64,000 nucleotides of DNA. Origin: Periweissella beninensis. GTDB lineage: Bacteria; Bacillota; Bacilli; Lactobacillales; Lactobacillaceae. The notes below the pieces were generated by a model. The model was given only the letters and a program-made list of their open reading frames with translations, made no database searches and had not been told where the DNA came from. Positions within the stretch are counted from its first letter, which is position 1; each line of letters opens with the position of its first letter. The DNA is taken from NCBI RefSeq assembly GCF_016908275.1, contig NZ_JAFBDN010000003.1:62001-126000 (forward strand), in the 5' to 3' direction. Shown here one piece after another: positions 12,562 through 21,521 of this stretch. The translations under genes were made by a program, and so were the position numbers.

Positions 12562-12613
12562 GAAAAATTAGCGTCTCTATTAAATTTAATGAAAGGATAG
12601 TGCAATTGACGCA

Positions 12614-13243
12614 ATGCAAGTTCAATCAATTACATACTTATTTTTCAAGCGAATTGTAGACATTATTTTGTCGCTAATTGCGCTATTTCTTTTAAGCCCA
12701 ATTTTTATAATAATTATCGGCCTTTATAAGTTTGCCGATCCTCATCAGTCGGTTTTTTATAAGCAACGTCGGGTGGGAAAACACCATAAAATGTTTTATA
12801 TTTATAAATTTAGAACAATGATTCCTAATGCTGATGCAGTTTTACATGCTGATAAAGCATTGTATGCTAAGTTTGTAGCTAATGGTTATAAATTACCAAC
12901 GGCAGAAGATCCCCGGATCACAAAATTTGGTGCATGGTTACGTAAATCATCTGTTGATGAAATACCGCAGTTTATCAACGTCTTAAAGGGAGAAATGAGT
13001 ATTGTGGGACCACGACCAATTGTTGAAGACGAATTGGTCGAATATGGGAACAATGTTAATGTTTTCTTATCAGTTAAACCAGGTGCTATGGGATTATGGC
13101 AAGCCACTGGGCGCAGTAATATTGAATATCCGGAACGGGCTGATTTAGAGTTAAGTTATGTTCAAGATGCTTCGTTTTGGTTTGACTGTAAAATTATGTT
13201 CATGACGCTTATTTCTATTATAAAAAGTGATGGTGCTTTTTAA
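12614..13243 (+). CDS. Undecaprenyl-phosphate sugar-1-phosphate transferase (WcaJ/EpsE type)
   Basis: Priming enzyme that transfers a sugar-1-phosphate from a nucleotide sugar onto undecaprenyl phosphate to start a wall polysaccharide. The 209 residues form the short bacterial-sugar-transferase version: one N-terminal membrane helix (12-40), then VFYKQRRVGKHHKMFYIYKFRTM, SVDEIPQFINVLKGEMSIVGPRP and the PGAMGLWQATGR segment. The GAAAGGA ribosome site at 12591-12597 sits 16 bases before ATG 12614, unusually far; an ATT lies in frame at a better distance. It precedes a TagGH-like exporter, suggesting a role in cell-surface polymer synthesis. Confidence 0.88.
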   Translation: MQVQSITYLFFKRIVDIILSLIALFLLSPIFIIIIGLYKFADPHQSVFYKQRRVGKHHKMFYIYKFRTMIPNADAVLHADKALYAKFVANGYKLPTAEDPRITKFGAWLRKSSVDEIPQFINVLKGEMSIVGPRPIVEDELVEYGNNVNVFLSVKPGAMGLWQATGRSNIEYPERADLELSYVQDASFWFDCKIMFMTLISIIKSDGAF

Positions 13244-13343
13244 GAAAACCTAAAGACTTAAAAAAAAGTTAACTTATCAAAGTTCTGGTGGTATAGTATA
13301 TTTCGTTTGAAAGTAGATAAAATTTGAAAGTTGAGATAGAATT

Positions 13344-14327
13344 TTGGCGAAAGAACGTGTTGTAAAGGTTCGTGCACGATACGTCACGAAAAAATATGAT
13401 CTATTAGTAAAAAAGTCTGATAAAGTTAAGGCTATTTTTAATCCATTTAAAACCGGATTACCGAACTTTTGGTCGTTAAAAGGGATCAGTTTTGATGTTT
13501 ATGCTGGCGAAACAATTGGCCTAATTGGTGTAAATGGCTCTGGGAAGTCAACGTTATCAAATATCATAAGTGGAATTATCCCACCAACTTCTGGTGAATT
13601 GGAAGTTAATGGTGAAACCTCGATTATTGCGATTGGAGCAGGTTTACGGGGTCAATTGACCGGTCGCGAGAATATCCGTTTGAAGTCACTAATGATGGGG
13701 ATGACGAATGCTCAAATTGATCAACAAATTACAGCGATTATTAATTTTGCTGATTTGGGTGATTTTATTGATCAACCGGTAAAAAGTTATTCATCAGGGA
13801 TGAAGTCACGCTTAGGCTTTGCAATTGCGGTACATGATAATCCTGATATTTTAATTATTGATGAGGCTTTATCTGTGGGTGATGAAACATTTTATCAAAA
13901 AGCACTTGATAAAATGATGGAATTTAAACAAGCAGGGAAGACGATTTTCTTTGTTTCCCATGCGCTTTCGCAAGTTGAAATGTTTACTGATCGCGTAATG
14001 TGGATTCAGTATGGTGAATTAAAAGAATTTGGACCAACTAATGAAGTATTAGAGCATTATCGGACTTGGAATAAGTGGTTTAAAAAATTAGGTAAAAAAG
14101 AAAAACGTGAGTATCAAGAAGAGCAAAAGCAAAAGCAAAAAGCTTTCACTGTTGATATGCTACGTGAGAATGTCCTTACGGATCCGCAAACTAAGTATTC
14201 ACCAACAGATGCTAAAGTTTTAACGGCAAGTGCTCTCTCAGGTGAAAAAATGCCACTTTTATCAAAAACGTTGATGATTAGCTTAGGGATAGCTTGGCTA
14301 GTTTTAGCGTACATATCATTACATTAA
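13344..14327 (+). CDS. tagH: Teichoic acid/polysaccharide exporter ATP-binding protein (TagH-like)
   Basis: ATPase subunit of an ABC-2 polysaccharide exporter. Walker A is GVNGSGKST (residues 62-70), the signature is [12 protein letters not shown] and Walker B is [12 protein letters not shown], followed by the H-loop FVSHAL. The [26 protein letters not shown] region is diagnostic of the Wzt/TagH branch. After residue about 240 comes a Lys/Gln-rich linker and one C-terminal membrane helix ([18 protein letters not shown]), a feature of Gram-positive TagH. It starts at TTG 13344 with only weak ribosome site GAG. The permease follows 21 bases later. Confidence 0.9.
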   Translation: MAKERVVKVRARYVTKKYDLLVKKSDKVKAIFNPFKTGLPNFWSLKGISFDVYAGETIGLIGVNGSGKSTLSNIISGIIPPTSGELEVNGETSIIAIGAGLRGQLTGRENIRLKSLMMGMTNAQIDQQITAIINFADLGDFIDQPVKSYSSGMKSRLGFAIAVHDNPDILIIDEALSVGDETFYQKALDKMMEFKQAGKTIFFVSHALSQVEMFTDRVMWIQYGELKEFGPTNEVLEHYRTWNKWFKKLGKKEKREYQEEQKQKQKAFTVDMLRENVLTDPQTKYSPTDAKVLTASALSGEKMPLLSKTLMISLGIAWLVLAYISLH

Positions 14328-14348
14328 AGTGTGAAAGGAATATTAGTT

Positions 14349-15176
14349 GTGAAGGAATTATTATTAATAATTAAAGAGCACTTATCGCACTTTGGCATAA
14401 TTATGCGATTAGCGCGTTATGAGGATAAGGCAACTAACCAAGGAAATTACTTGGGTATGGCGTGGCAATTTTTGAACCCAGCGTTTCAAGTGGGAACATA
14501 TTATTTGGTTTTTGGTCTTGGGCTACGAAGTCAAGGCAATCCAGAAGCACATGTTCCTTATATTGTTTGGATGTTATTTGGGTTATCAACCTGGTTTTTC
14601 ATGAACGGGACGTTTATGGCGGGCGTCTCAAGTATTACAAGTAAAGTGGCCATGGTATCCAAAATGAAATTCCCAATTAGTATTTTACCAACAGTTCGCT
14701 ACGTTAGTGACCTAACTTCTTTTTGGGCTATGTTGGGGATTTCAATCGTAGCAATGTTAGTATCAGGAGTACCAATTACTTTACACATTTTGCAATTTTT
14801 TTATTATTTTATTGCAATGACAGCGTTAATGTTTTCTTTTGGTATTTTAAATTCAACAGTTAATGTATTAATTCCGGATTATAAGATGTTAATGTCATCA
14901 GTTATGCGATTATTATTTTGGACATCTGGAGCGATTTGGAATGTTGATCGTTTAAATGGTAACCATATGCAACAAGTAATTGCAGGTATTATTAAGCTAA
15001 ATCCATTTTATTATATCGTTGATGGTATGCGAGATTCATTCTTATCACAGGCTTGGTTCTGGTCAAGTGATCGGTTACAATATACCATCATGTTTTGGCT
15101 TTTTGTGATGTTTATTGCTTTATTAGGAAGTCATTTACACATGAAATTTAGAGCGCGCTTTATTGATTTGATTTAG
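14349..15176 (+). CDS. tagG: Teichoic acid/polysaccharide exporter permease (TagG-like)
   Basis: Membrane partner of the upstream ATPase; exports undecaprenyl-linked wall polymers such as teichoic acid. An ABC-2 type permease of 275 residues with six hydrophobic segments and the family features NYLGMAWQFLNPAFQ near the N-terminus, YIVWMLFGLSTWFFM, and KLNPFYYIVDGMRDSFL near the C-terminus. I choose GTG 14349 because GAAAGGA at 14333-14339 is correctly spaced; the longer frame would start inside that ribosome site. Gene order is ATPase first, the reverse of Bacillus tagGH. Ended by the hairpin at 15197. Confidence 0.9.
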   Translation: MKELLLIIKEHLSHFGIIMRLARYEDKATNQGNYLGMAWQFLNPAFQVGTYYLVFGLGLRSQGNPEAHVPYIVWMLFGLSTWFFMNGTFMAGVSSITSKVAMVSKMKFPISILPTVRYVSDLTSFWAMLGISIVAMLVSGVPITLHILQFFYYFIAMTALMFSFGILNSTVNVLIPDYKMLMSSVMRLLFWTSGAIWNVDRLNGNHMQQVIAGIIKLNPFYYIVDGMRDSFLSQAWFWSSDRLQYTIMFWLFVMFIALLGSHLHMKFRARFIDLI

Positions 15177-15196
15177 TGTTATTAAAATAGGCATGT

Positions 15197-15229
15197 AGAG
15201 GTTGGGATACATATTCCTAACCTCTTTTT
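15197..15229 (+). terminator. Terminator after tagHG
   Basis: AGAGGTTGGGA pairs with TCCTAACCTCT and is followed by a T run, 21 bases after the permease stop. Confidence 0.85.
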
Positions 15230-15466
15230 AGTAGTTACTGCGTTCATTTTTTTATAATTGATTTAATGGATTGGTGGTTAATATAATCAACTAACAACGT
15301 AAATATGGTAATATCCATTAAGGATGGATGATAAGCGAGGCCAACTAGGATATCATACTAAAATTTAAGAATTATCACCATAATAGGTAGGTCTAGATGA
15401 TATTTTGGTACAATTAATGATGAAGGTTTTACGTGTTAAAGATTGATTTAATAAAGGAGAATTAAG

Positions 15467-16471
15467 ATGACAATACAAGTTGGTACCATTGGTACGAGTT
15501 GGATTACGCAACAATTTATCGAAGCGATTATAGCTGATAAAAACTATCAGTTGGCAGCTATTTACTCAAGAGATTTACAGAAGGCTCAGCATTTTAATGT
15601 AAAAAACCAGCAAAAGGCCCAAGTTTTTGATAACTTAGAAGAACTCATGACTAGTAATATTGATTTAGTTTATATAGCATCACCAAATGGTTTGCACTTT
15701 AAACAAATTATTATGGCAATTGAGAATGAAAAAAATGTTATTGTGGAAAAACCAGCGGTAATTACCCCGTATGAATTCAAAATAATTGAGGAAACATTGG
15801 CTAAACATCCTCATGTAAAATTATTTGAAGCTGCTAGACACATCCATCAGGTTAATTTTAAAGCGATTCAAGCACAAATAGAAAAAATGAAAGTGATTCA
15901 AGGGGCAACTTTCGTGTATAATAAGTATTCGTCACGCTTTGATGCATACTTGGCTGGTGAGAATCCAAATGTTTTAAATCCAGAATTTGCTGGTGGGGCC
16001 TTGGAAGACCTAGGGGTTTATCCAGTGTACTCGGCAATTACATGGTTTGGAATGCCACAAGATGTCATGTATTTTGCCTCTAAGTTAGCGAATGGTGCTG
16101 ATGGACGTGGAACGGCAATTTTAAGATACCAAAATTTTGATGTTACTTTAATTTTTGGAAAAAATTCAAATTCTTATTTAGCATCTGAAATTTATGGTTT
16201 GAAGGATAGTATTGTTATTGACAATATTGCTGAATTAACCAGTGCAATTTACCATACTGATCCTAAACATGCGTATATGATTAGTAGTAAAGCACCTAGT
16301 AATCCAATGAGTGCTGAGGTGGCTGAATTTGCTAGTATTTTAAATAATCCAAATAAACAGGCTAGTCGTTATGAAGCATTATTAACACTTAGTAAGCAAG
16401 TTAATAGTGTCTTGGATGCTTTGCGTAAATCAGCCAATTTAGTGTTCCCCAATGAATTAGCAGACAAATAA
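15467..16471 (+). CDS. Gfo/Idh/MocA-family oxidoreductase
   Basis: NAD(P)-dependent dehydrogenase of unknown substrate. The N-terminal Rossmann fold begins VGTIGTSWITQQFIEA (a G-x-x-G variant) and continues with DLVYIASPNGLHF and the conserved NVIVEKPAVIT, whose Lys is catalytic in the family. The C-terminal alpha/beta domain includes GGALEDLGVYPVYSAITWFG, again typical. Length 334 residues is standard. Start ATG 15467 has AAGGAG well placed. It is followed 19 bases later by a DEAD-box helicase gene, which may be co-transcribed. Substrate cannot be inferred. Confidence 0.87.
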   Translation: MTIQVGTIGTSWITQQFIEAIIADKNYQLAAIYSRDLQKAQHFNVKNQQKAQVFDNLEELMTSNIDLVYIASPNGLHFKQIIMAIENEKNVIVEKPAVITPYEFKIIEETLAKHPHVKLFEAARHIHQVNFKAIQAQIEKMKVIQGATFVYNKYSSRFDAYLAGENPNVLNPEFAGGALEDLGVYPVYSAITWFGMPQDVMYFASKLANGADGRGTAILRYQNFDVTLIFGKNSNSYLASEIYGLKDSIVIDNIAELTSAIYHTDPKHAYMISSKAPSNPMSAEVAEFASILNNPNKQASRYEALLTLSKQVNSVLDALRKSANLVFPNELADK

Positions 16472-16490
16472 AGAAAAAGAGAGAAAAATT

Positions 16491-17843
16491 ATGTTACCAA
16501 AGTTGCGTGAGCATTTTGAAAAAATTGGTTATCAAACATTAACACCGATTCAAGAAGCGGTTTGGCAGCCCTTAACACAAGGTGAATCAGTTGTAGGGTT
16601 AGCACCAACGGGCTCGGGGAAAACCATTGCGTTTACTTTGCCATTACTTAGTAAAATAATGCCTGGCGAAGGGACGCAGTTACTAATTCTTTCACCTTCA
16701 CAAGAATTGGCGATGCAGACTACTGAAGTTGTCCGGGAATGGGCACAACTGTTGCAATTAACGGTTACGGCAATTACTGGAGGGGCGAATGTTAAACGCC
16801 AAATTGAAAAATTAAAAACTAATCCAGAAATTATAATTGGTACGCCGGGAAGAGTTTTAAATTTAGTTAATGAACGTAAGTTAAAATTACATTTAATCCA
16901 AAGTTTAGTGATTGATGAAGCTGATGAATTATTAACCGATGAAACGTTAAAAGATATTAAAGATATTGAATTTCAAACCAGTAATGATGTCCAATTGGCA
17001 CTTTTTTCAGCAACTACTACTGCCACCTTGGAAAATTTGGACGAATTATTTGGCCAATCCATTAAAACAATTGATGTAAGGGCGATTGATACCACTCAAG
17101 GGCATGTTTTACATGGTAATATGCAACTAGCAAATAAGCAAAAGGTGAAAATGCTGCAAAATTTTAGTCATATAAAGGATTTTAAAGCATTGGTTTTTGT
17201 AAACCAAACCGACACTTTGAATTTTTTAAACAGTAGTTTGCGCCATGCACATGTTCCAGCTGCCGCTCTAGGTGGTAAACAACGTGGTTTAGATCGGGCG
17301 AAAGCATTAAGAATGTTTAGAAAAGGGGAAATTCAATTTCTTTTAACAACTGATGTTGCTGCTCGCGGATTGGATATTCCTGATTTACCAGCAGTTATAA
17401 ATTTTGAATTGCCAAGTGAAAAGTTAGTATATACGCATCGGGTTGGGCGAACTGGCCGAATGGGAAAAGATGGCTTAGTTATTAATTTTGGGAATGAGCA
17501 TGATTTTAGAAATTTAAAAAAACACTTAGGAACAGCATATCAGTTAGAGAAAGTGTTTTTTGCAAACAATAAAATTGTTAATACACCAGTTAAAACAACT
17601 GCTACAACAATTACCAACAAAAATACGCAACGCGGAGCACACACTGATCACGCAGCACATACTAACTTGGAACAAAAAGCAAAAATTAGTGAAAATAATA
17701 GCAAAAAACAAGTAGCTACGGTTGATGCTAAAACAGCACAACCATTGACCCGAAAGCAAAAAATAGCTAATCAAAAAAAAGCACGTAAACGGAAGGGAAA
17801 CGTTAAAAATAAGGGAATGCGCCGTTCAAAAGACAAAGTTTAA
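16491..17843 (+). CDS. DEAD-box ATP-dependent RNA helicase (CshB-like)
   Basis: RNA helicase for ribosome assembly or mRNA turnover. All core motifs are present in order: Q motif TLTPIQ, motif I APTGSGKT, GG and TPGR, motif II DEAD, motif III SAT, ARGLDIP (V) and HRVGRTGRMG (VI). The core is followed from about residue 360 by a low-complexity tail rich in Thr, Asn and then Lys/Arg (RKQKIANQKKARKRKG), as in small Gram-positive cold-shock helicases. At 450 residues it fits CshB rather than the longer CshA, which is inference. Confidence 0.9.
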   Translation: MLPKLREHFEKIGYQTLTPIQEAVWQPLTQGESVVGLAPTGSGKTIAFTLPLLSKIMPGEGTQLLILSPSQELAMQTTEVVREWAQLLQLTVTAITGGANVKRQIEKLKTNPEIIIGTPGRVLNLVNERKLKLHLIQSLVIDEADELLTDETLKDIKDIEFQTSNDVQLALFSATTTATLENLDELFGQSIKTIDVRAIDTTQGHVLHGNMQLANKQKVKMLQNFSHIKDFKALVFVNQTDTLNFLNSSLRHAHVPAAALGGKQRGLDRAKALRMFRKGEIQFLLTTDVAARGLDIPDLPAVINFELPSEKLVYTHRVGRTGRMGKDGLVINFGNEHDFRNLKKHLGTAYQLEKVFFANNKIVNTPVKTTATTITNKNTQRGAHTDHAAHTNLEQKAKISENNSKKQVATVDAKTAQPLTRKQKIANQKKARKRKGNVKNKGMRRSKDKV

Positions 17844-17913
17844 CGAAACTTAGATGTTTTTTAAAAATAGTTTATGGTAAAATAAATAGGTTAGTTATGA
17901 CTAAGCTATTTAG

Positions 17914-17986
17914 GGCCTTATAGTTTAACTGGATAAAACACCTGCCTCCTAAGCGGATGCTCCCAGTTCGAGTCTGGGTAGGGCCA
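17914..17986 (+). tRNA. tRNA-Arg (anticodon CCT)
   Basis: The acceptor GGCCTTA pairs with TAGGGCC (one G-U), discriminator A. The D-stem GTTT/AAAC and T-arm CCCAG-TTCGAGT-CTGGG are intact. The anticodon loop CTCCTAA gives CCU, reading AGG. CCA is not encoded. Pair 27-43 is C-A, the only irregularity. Confidence 0.9.
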
Positions 17987-18012
17987 TTAATATATAGTGA
18001 GAGGAAATAGCA

Positions 18013-18429
18013 ATGCAAAAAGTAAAATTATACGTTAATCAATATCAATCACAACTTTTATATCTGATTTTTGGTGGATTAACAACAGTTATTAATGTGG
18101 GTTCCTTTGCCATCATGTATGATATGTGGCTGGTGAACCTAAGCCTTGCTACAGCTATTGCCTGGGTACTATCTGTTTTATTTGCTTATCTAACTAACCG
18201 AGTATGGGTTTTTGGATCTAAAGCTCGTGGGTTTAAAGCGATATTTTTAGAAACCTGTTCTTTTTTCTTTTTTAGAGGGCTTACATTCATCTTAGATTTG
18301 GGAATCATGCAAGTTGGTGTAGGACTTTTACATGGAAATGCAATTGGTTGGAAAATTATTGACAATATAATTGTAGTGCTAATTAATTATGTCCTTAGTA
18401 AAGTATTAATTTTTCGTGAAAAAAAATGA
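18013..18429 (+). CDS. GtrA-family membrane protein
   Basis: A 138-aa protein with four hydrophobic segments. YLIFGGLTTVINVGSFAIMYD at the N-terminus, the short basic AYLTNRVWVFGSKARGF loop and the closing NYVLSKVLIFREKK are typical of GtrA proteins, which help move lipid-linked sugars across the membrane for decorating wall polymers. GAGAGG precedes ATG 18013. It lies between two tRNA genes and may be transcribed with them. The wall-polymer exporter at 13.3-15.2 kb is a plausible functional neighbour, but that is inference. Confidence 0.85.
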   Translation: MQKVKLYVNQYQSQLLYLIFGGLTTVINVGSFAIMYDMWLVNLSLATAIAWVLSVLFAYLTNRVWVFGSKARGFKAIFLETCSFFFFRGLTFILDLGIMQVGVGLLHGNAIGWKIIDNIIVVLINYVLSKVLIFREKK

Positions 18430-18482
18430 TAATAAGGCTTGCAACTTGCTAGAGAGCGCGCTAGAATAATTAGTGTTGTTAT

Positions 18483-18555
18483 TGCGCATTCGCCAAGGTG
18501 GTAAGGCAGTGGACTCTGAATCCATAATGCACTGGTTCGAATCCAGTATGCGCAA
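18483..18555 (+). tRNA. tRNA-Gln (anticodon CTG)
   Basis: The acceptor TGCGCAT pairs with ATGCGCA, giving the U1-A72 pair typical of bacterial tRNA-Gln. The anticodon stem GTGGA/TCCAT encloses CTCTGAA, anticodon CUG. T-arm CTGG-TTCGAAT-CCAG is present. Because the window also encodes GatCAB, glutaminylation probably goes through Glu-tRNA-Gln amidation. Confidence 0.92.
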
Positions 18556-18608
18556 TTAGTATAAAAGGATATTGTTTAATGCTGTGTTGAAGTATATTTA
18601 TTTTTAAG

Positions 18609-18647
18609 AACTTGTGGTGAAATAGAACTTTTGCCACAAGTTTTTTG
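18609..18647 (+). terminator. Terminator after tRNA-Gln
   Basis: AACTTGTGG pairs with CCACAAGTT and is followed by six T. Apart from this hairpin, the 350-base stretch between the tRNA and the next small gene (18556-18905) is AT-rich with no feature I can support. Confidence 0.85.
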
Positions 18648-18905
18648 TTGTTGAGGAAAAATAATTATAGTATAAGTCATTTATATTTTAAAAAAAGTGA
18701 AATTGCGGTAAAATTATGGTATGCGTTGATTGTATATAACGAAACTTTAAGAGTTGAATCCAAAAAAAGTTGTAATTTAATTTTTATATTCGCTTAACTT
18801 TCAATTAGTATGATGACTTATAGCTTACTTAAATATTTTTTATACTAATTAATGAGTTGAGGAAATTGTAAATGGTTAAATGTATTGTAAATAGGGGGGC
18901 AAAAA

Positions 18906-19082
18906 ATGGTTGATACAGGTGTTAAAATTTTTAATGGTAAATATTTGGAAGAATTGGTTGTTGAAATGGATGAATGGTTGGAACTAAACCATGCATCTTT
19001 GTACGGACAAGGGGCAATTCGACAAAGAAAATTAGCAGATGAAACTTATGAAGTAACTGTTAAGTATGTTTTCAATAAATAA
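18906..19082 (+). CDS. Small protein, 58 aa, possibly Cse60-like
   Basis: A short ORF with a strong G-rich ribosome site (AGGGGGG, about 6 bases before ATG 18906). It begins MVDTGVKIFNGKYLEELVV and continues EMDEWLELNHASLYGQG before ending in YEVTVKYVFNK. The layout of VKIF, then a long acidic helix containing EWL, then a beta hairpin with TYEVTVKY recalls the ~60-aa Cse60 family of Bacillus, which is also found in non-sporulating Firmicutes. That match is from memory of the pattern and not certain. It lies alone upstream of the HU gene. Function unknown. Confidence 0.6.
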   Translation: MVDTGVKIFNGKYLEELVVEMDEWLELNHASLYGQGAIRQRKLADETYEVTVKYVFNK

Positions 19083-19244
19083 TAATTATTAATAAATTCA
19101 TAAAATTACCAAAAACGATATTTGAATTTAAATAAAAAAGAATGTTAACGATTGGTATTTTCACATTTAAGGGGCTAATTTAAAAAAAATTAGAATAATG
19201 TGGGGTAAAAGTGGCATAATATCAACGTTTGTGCTAACATTTTA

Positions 19245-19264
19245 TATACTGATAGTTCAGTATA
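19245..19264. repeat. Palindrome upstream of hup
   Basis: TATACTGA-TAGT-TCAGTATA, perfect 8-bp arms, 30 bases before the HU start codon. It overlaps TATACT, a likely -10 hexamer, so it could be an operator or simply part of the promoter. Confidence 0.5.
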
Positions 19265-19294
19265 AATAAATCAATTTTATTAAGGAGTCTTTAC

Positions 19295-19570
19295 ATGGCT
19301 AACAAACAAGATTTAATTGACCAAGTCGCATTATCAACTGGTTTGACGAAAAAGGATTCTTCAGCAGCTGTTGAAGCTGTTTTCAGTTCAATTCAAGACT
19401 TATTGGCAAAGGGTGAAAAAGTACAATTAATTGGCTTTGGTAACTTTGAAGTACGTGAACGTGCTGCTCGTAAGGGTCGTAATCCACAAACTGGTGCCGA
19501 AATTGAAATTCCAGCATCTGTTGTGCCAGCATTTAAACCTGGTAAAGCATTGAAGGACGCTGTTAAGTAA
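19295..19570 (+). CDS. hup: Nucleoid protein HU
   Basis: Histone-like DNA-binding protein of 91 residues that bends and compacts DNA as a dimer. It begins [20 protein letters not shown] and shows the canonical [21 protein letters not shown] beta-arm region with the Pro at the arm tip, and ends [18 protein letters not shown] precedes ATG 19295. Monocistronic, with a palindrome in the promoter area and a terminator immediately after. Confidence 0.97.
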   Translation: MANKQDLIDQVALSTGLTKKDSSAAVEAVFSSIQDLLAKGEKVQLIGFGNFEVRERAARKGRNPQTGAEIEIPASVVPAFKPGKALKDAVK

Positions 19571-19589
19571 CCTCAATAAAGGATAAGCT

Positions 19590-19624
19590 AAAAAAGACTG
19601 ATTCGATAAGAATTAGTCTTTTTT
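19590..19624 (+). terminator. Terminator after hup
   Basis: AAAAAAGACTGATT pairs with AATTAGTCTTTTTT (one G-U) around CGATAAG, 20 bases after the HU stop. Confidence 0.88.
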
Positions 19625-19741
19625 GTCTAAATAAGTAAAAAAGCTGGTAAAAATTGGTTATTTATTCTGATAGCTGCCTATCTTTCAAATAACTGTGATA
19701 AAATTAAGCAATGTAAAATAATTAAGAATAGGTGGGGCATT

Positions 19742-20053
19742 ATGGCAGAAACAGAATTGACACAAGATGATGTCAAACACGTTGCACAACTTGCAATGCT
19801 GACGTTTGAAGAACAGAAATTGGAACATTTCACAACGCAGTTAGACGATATTTTGAACTTAGTTGAAACACTTAATGAAGTTGATACGACTGATGTACCA
19901 GCAACTTTTACGGTTACTGAAAATGTAAATGTTTTAAGAACGGATACAGCTAATAATACTCATCAAGGTAGTGAATTATTAGCTAATGCACCAGAAGCAG
20001 AGAATGGTTTGATTAAAGTTCCAGCAATTATTGATGAAAGTGAGGAAGCGTAA
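19742..20053 (+). CDS. gatC: Glutamyl/aspartyl-tRNA amidotransferase subunit C
   Basis: Small subunit of the GatCAB complex that converts Glu-tRNA-Gln to Gln-tRNA-Gln. 103 residues; the opening [24 protein letters not shown] and the [23 protein letters not shown] segment are characteristic and wrap GatA and GatB. GTGGGG-type ribosome site precedes ATG 19742. First gene of the gatCAB operon; gatA starts four bases after its stop. Confidence 0.95.
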   Translation: MAETELTQDDVKHVAQLAMLTFEEQKLEHFTTQLDDILNLVETLNEVDTTDVPATFTVTENVNVLRTDTANNTHQGSELLANAPEAENGLIKVPAIIDESEEA

Positions 20054-20057
20054 ATTT

Positions 20058-21521
20058 ATGAATTACTTTGAAACTGATTTAACCCAGTTACATGACCAGT
20101 TAGTTAATAAAGAGATTAGTTCTGTTGAACTTACCCAAGCAACGCTAGCTAATATCAAAAAAACAGAAACAAATGTTAACGCTTTTATTACTGTAAATGA
20201 TGATGCAGCATTGGCACAAGCAAAAGCGGTTGATGACAAAGGTATTGATGCTACTAATTTATTTAGTGGTATTCCCATTGCAATAAAGGATAATATTCTC
20301 ACTAAAGATATTTTAACAACTGCTGGTTCAAAGATGTTGAGTAATTTTAAACCAGTCTTTGATGCCACTGCTACCGAAAAACTTTATGGTCAAGATGCCA
20401 TCATGATTGGTAAAACTAACATGGATGAATTTGCCATGGGTTCAACGACTGAAACATCTTACTTTAATGCAACTAAAAATGCTTGGGACTACACGAAGGT
20501 TCCAGGGGGGTCTTCAGGGGGATCAGCATCAGCTGTCGCTTCAGGAGAGGTTCTAGCTGCTTTGGGAACTGATACAGGTGGCTCAATTCGGCAGCCAGCT
20601 GCTTTTAATGGAATTGTCGGCTTAAAGCCAACCTATGGGCGTGTATCACGATGGGGGTTAATTGCGTTTGGCTCATCATTGGATCAAATTGGTCAATTTA
20701 CACGGACTGTTCGCGATAACGCAGCTGTTTTAAATATCATTGCGGGCCATGATCAACGTGATCAAACTTCATCACAGCGTGAAGTTCCCGATTATACAGC
20801 AAATTTAACCGGTGATATTAAAGGGATGAAGATTGCGCTACCAAAAGAATATCTTGGTGAAGGGATTTCAAAAGAAGTTAAAGAAACCATTTTGAATGCT
20901 GCTAAGCAATTCGAGGCAATGGGAGCTACGGTTGAAGAAGTAAGTTTACCGCACTCAAAATATGGGGTTGCTGCATATTATATTATTGCTTCTTCTGAAG
21001 CATCATCAAACTTACAAAGATTTGATGGTATTCGTTATGGCTATCGAGCTAAAGATGCTAAAAATTTAAACGATTTATACGTTAAATCACGAACAGAAGG
21101 TTTTGGTGATGAAGTTAAACGACGGATTATGTTAGGAACTTTTTCTTTATCAGCTGGTTCGTACGATGCCTTTTTCAAAAAAGCTGCCCAAGTAAGAACG
21201 CTGATTGTTCAAGATTTTCAACGTGTGTTTGAAAAATATGATTTAATTATGGGACCTACTACACCAACAGTTGCCTTTAACCTAGGTGCCAAAGTTGAAG
21301 ATCCAGCTGAAATGTATATGAATGATGTCTTAACTATTCCCGTAAACTTTGCTGGTTTACCAGGAATGTCAATTAATGCTGGTTTCTCAGAAGGCTTACC
21401 AGTCGGGATGCATTTGATTGCTAAACATTTTGATGAAGCATCTATTTATAAAGCAGCTTATGCCTTTGAGCAAGCAACACAATTATTTAAACAAATACCA
21501 CAAGTGGGAGGCCAAAAATAA
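20058..21521 (+). CDS. gatA: Glutamyl/aspartyl-tRNA amidotransferase subunit A
   Basis: Amidase subunit that releases ammonia from glutamine for transamidation. The Ser-cisSer-Lys triad is visible: Lys in IPIAIKDNI, and the serines in [15 protein letters not shown] and [11 protein letters not shown]. The length of 487 residues is normal. I choose ATG 20058 ([12 protein letters not shown]), with GAGGAAG inside the end of gatC as ribosome site, over the longer frame at 20031. It overlaps gatB by one base. Confidence 0.96.
   Translation: MNYFETDLTQLHDQLVNKEISSVELTQATLANIKKTETNVNAFITVNDDAALAQAKAVDDKGIDATNLFSGIPIAIKDNILTKDILTTAGSKMLSNFKPVFDATATEKLYGQDAIMIGKTNMDEFAMGSTTETSYFNATKNAWDYTKVPGGSSGGSASAVASGEVLAALGTDTGGSIRQPAAFNGIVGLKPTYGRVSRWGLIAFGSSLDQIGQFTRTVRDNAAVLNIIAGHDQRDQTSSQREVPDYTANLTGDIKGMKIALPKEYLGEGISKEVKETILNAAKQFEAMGATVEEVSLPHSKYGVAAYYIIASSEASSNLQRFDGIRYGYRAKDAKNLNDLYVKSRTEGFGDEVKRRIMLGTFSLSAGSYDAFFKKAAQVRTLIVQDFQRVFEKYDLIMGPTTPTVAFNLGAKVEDPAEMYMNDVLTIPVNFAGLPGMSINAGFSEGLPVGMHLIAKHFDEASIYKAAYAFEQATQLFKQIPQVGGQK

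Noticed and set aside
12606-12608. TTG as start of the sugar-1-phosphate transferase
   Set aside because: Good distance from GAAAGGA but it is not in frame with the gene.
19145-19158. TAACGATTGGTATT shared with the hairpin at 51.2 kb
   Set aside because: Only 14 bases, AT-rich, and the second half of a hairpin is absent at 19.1 kb; probably chance.
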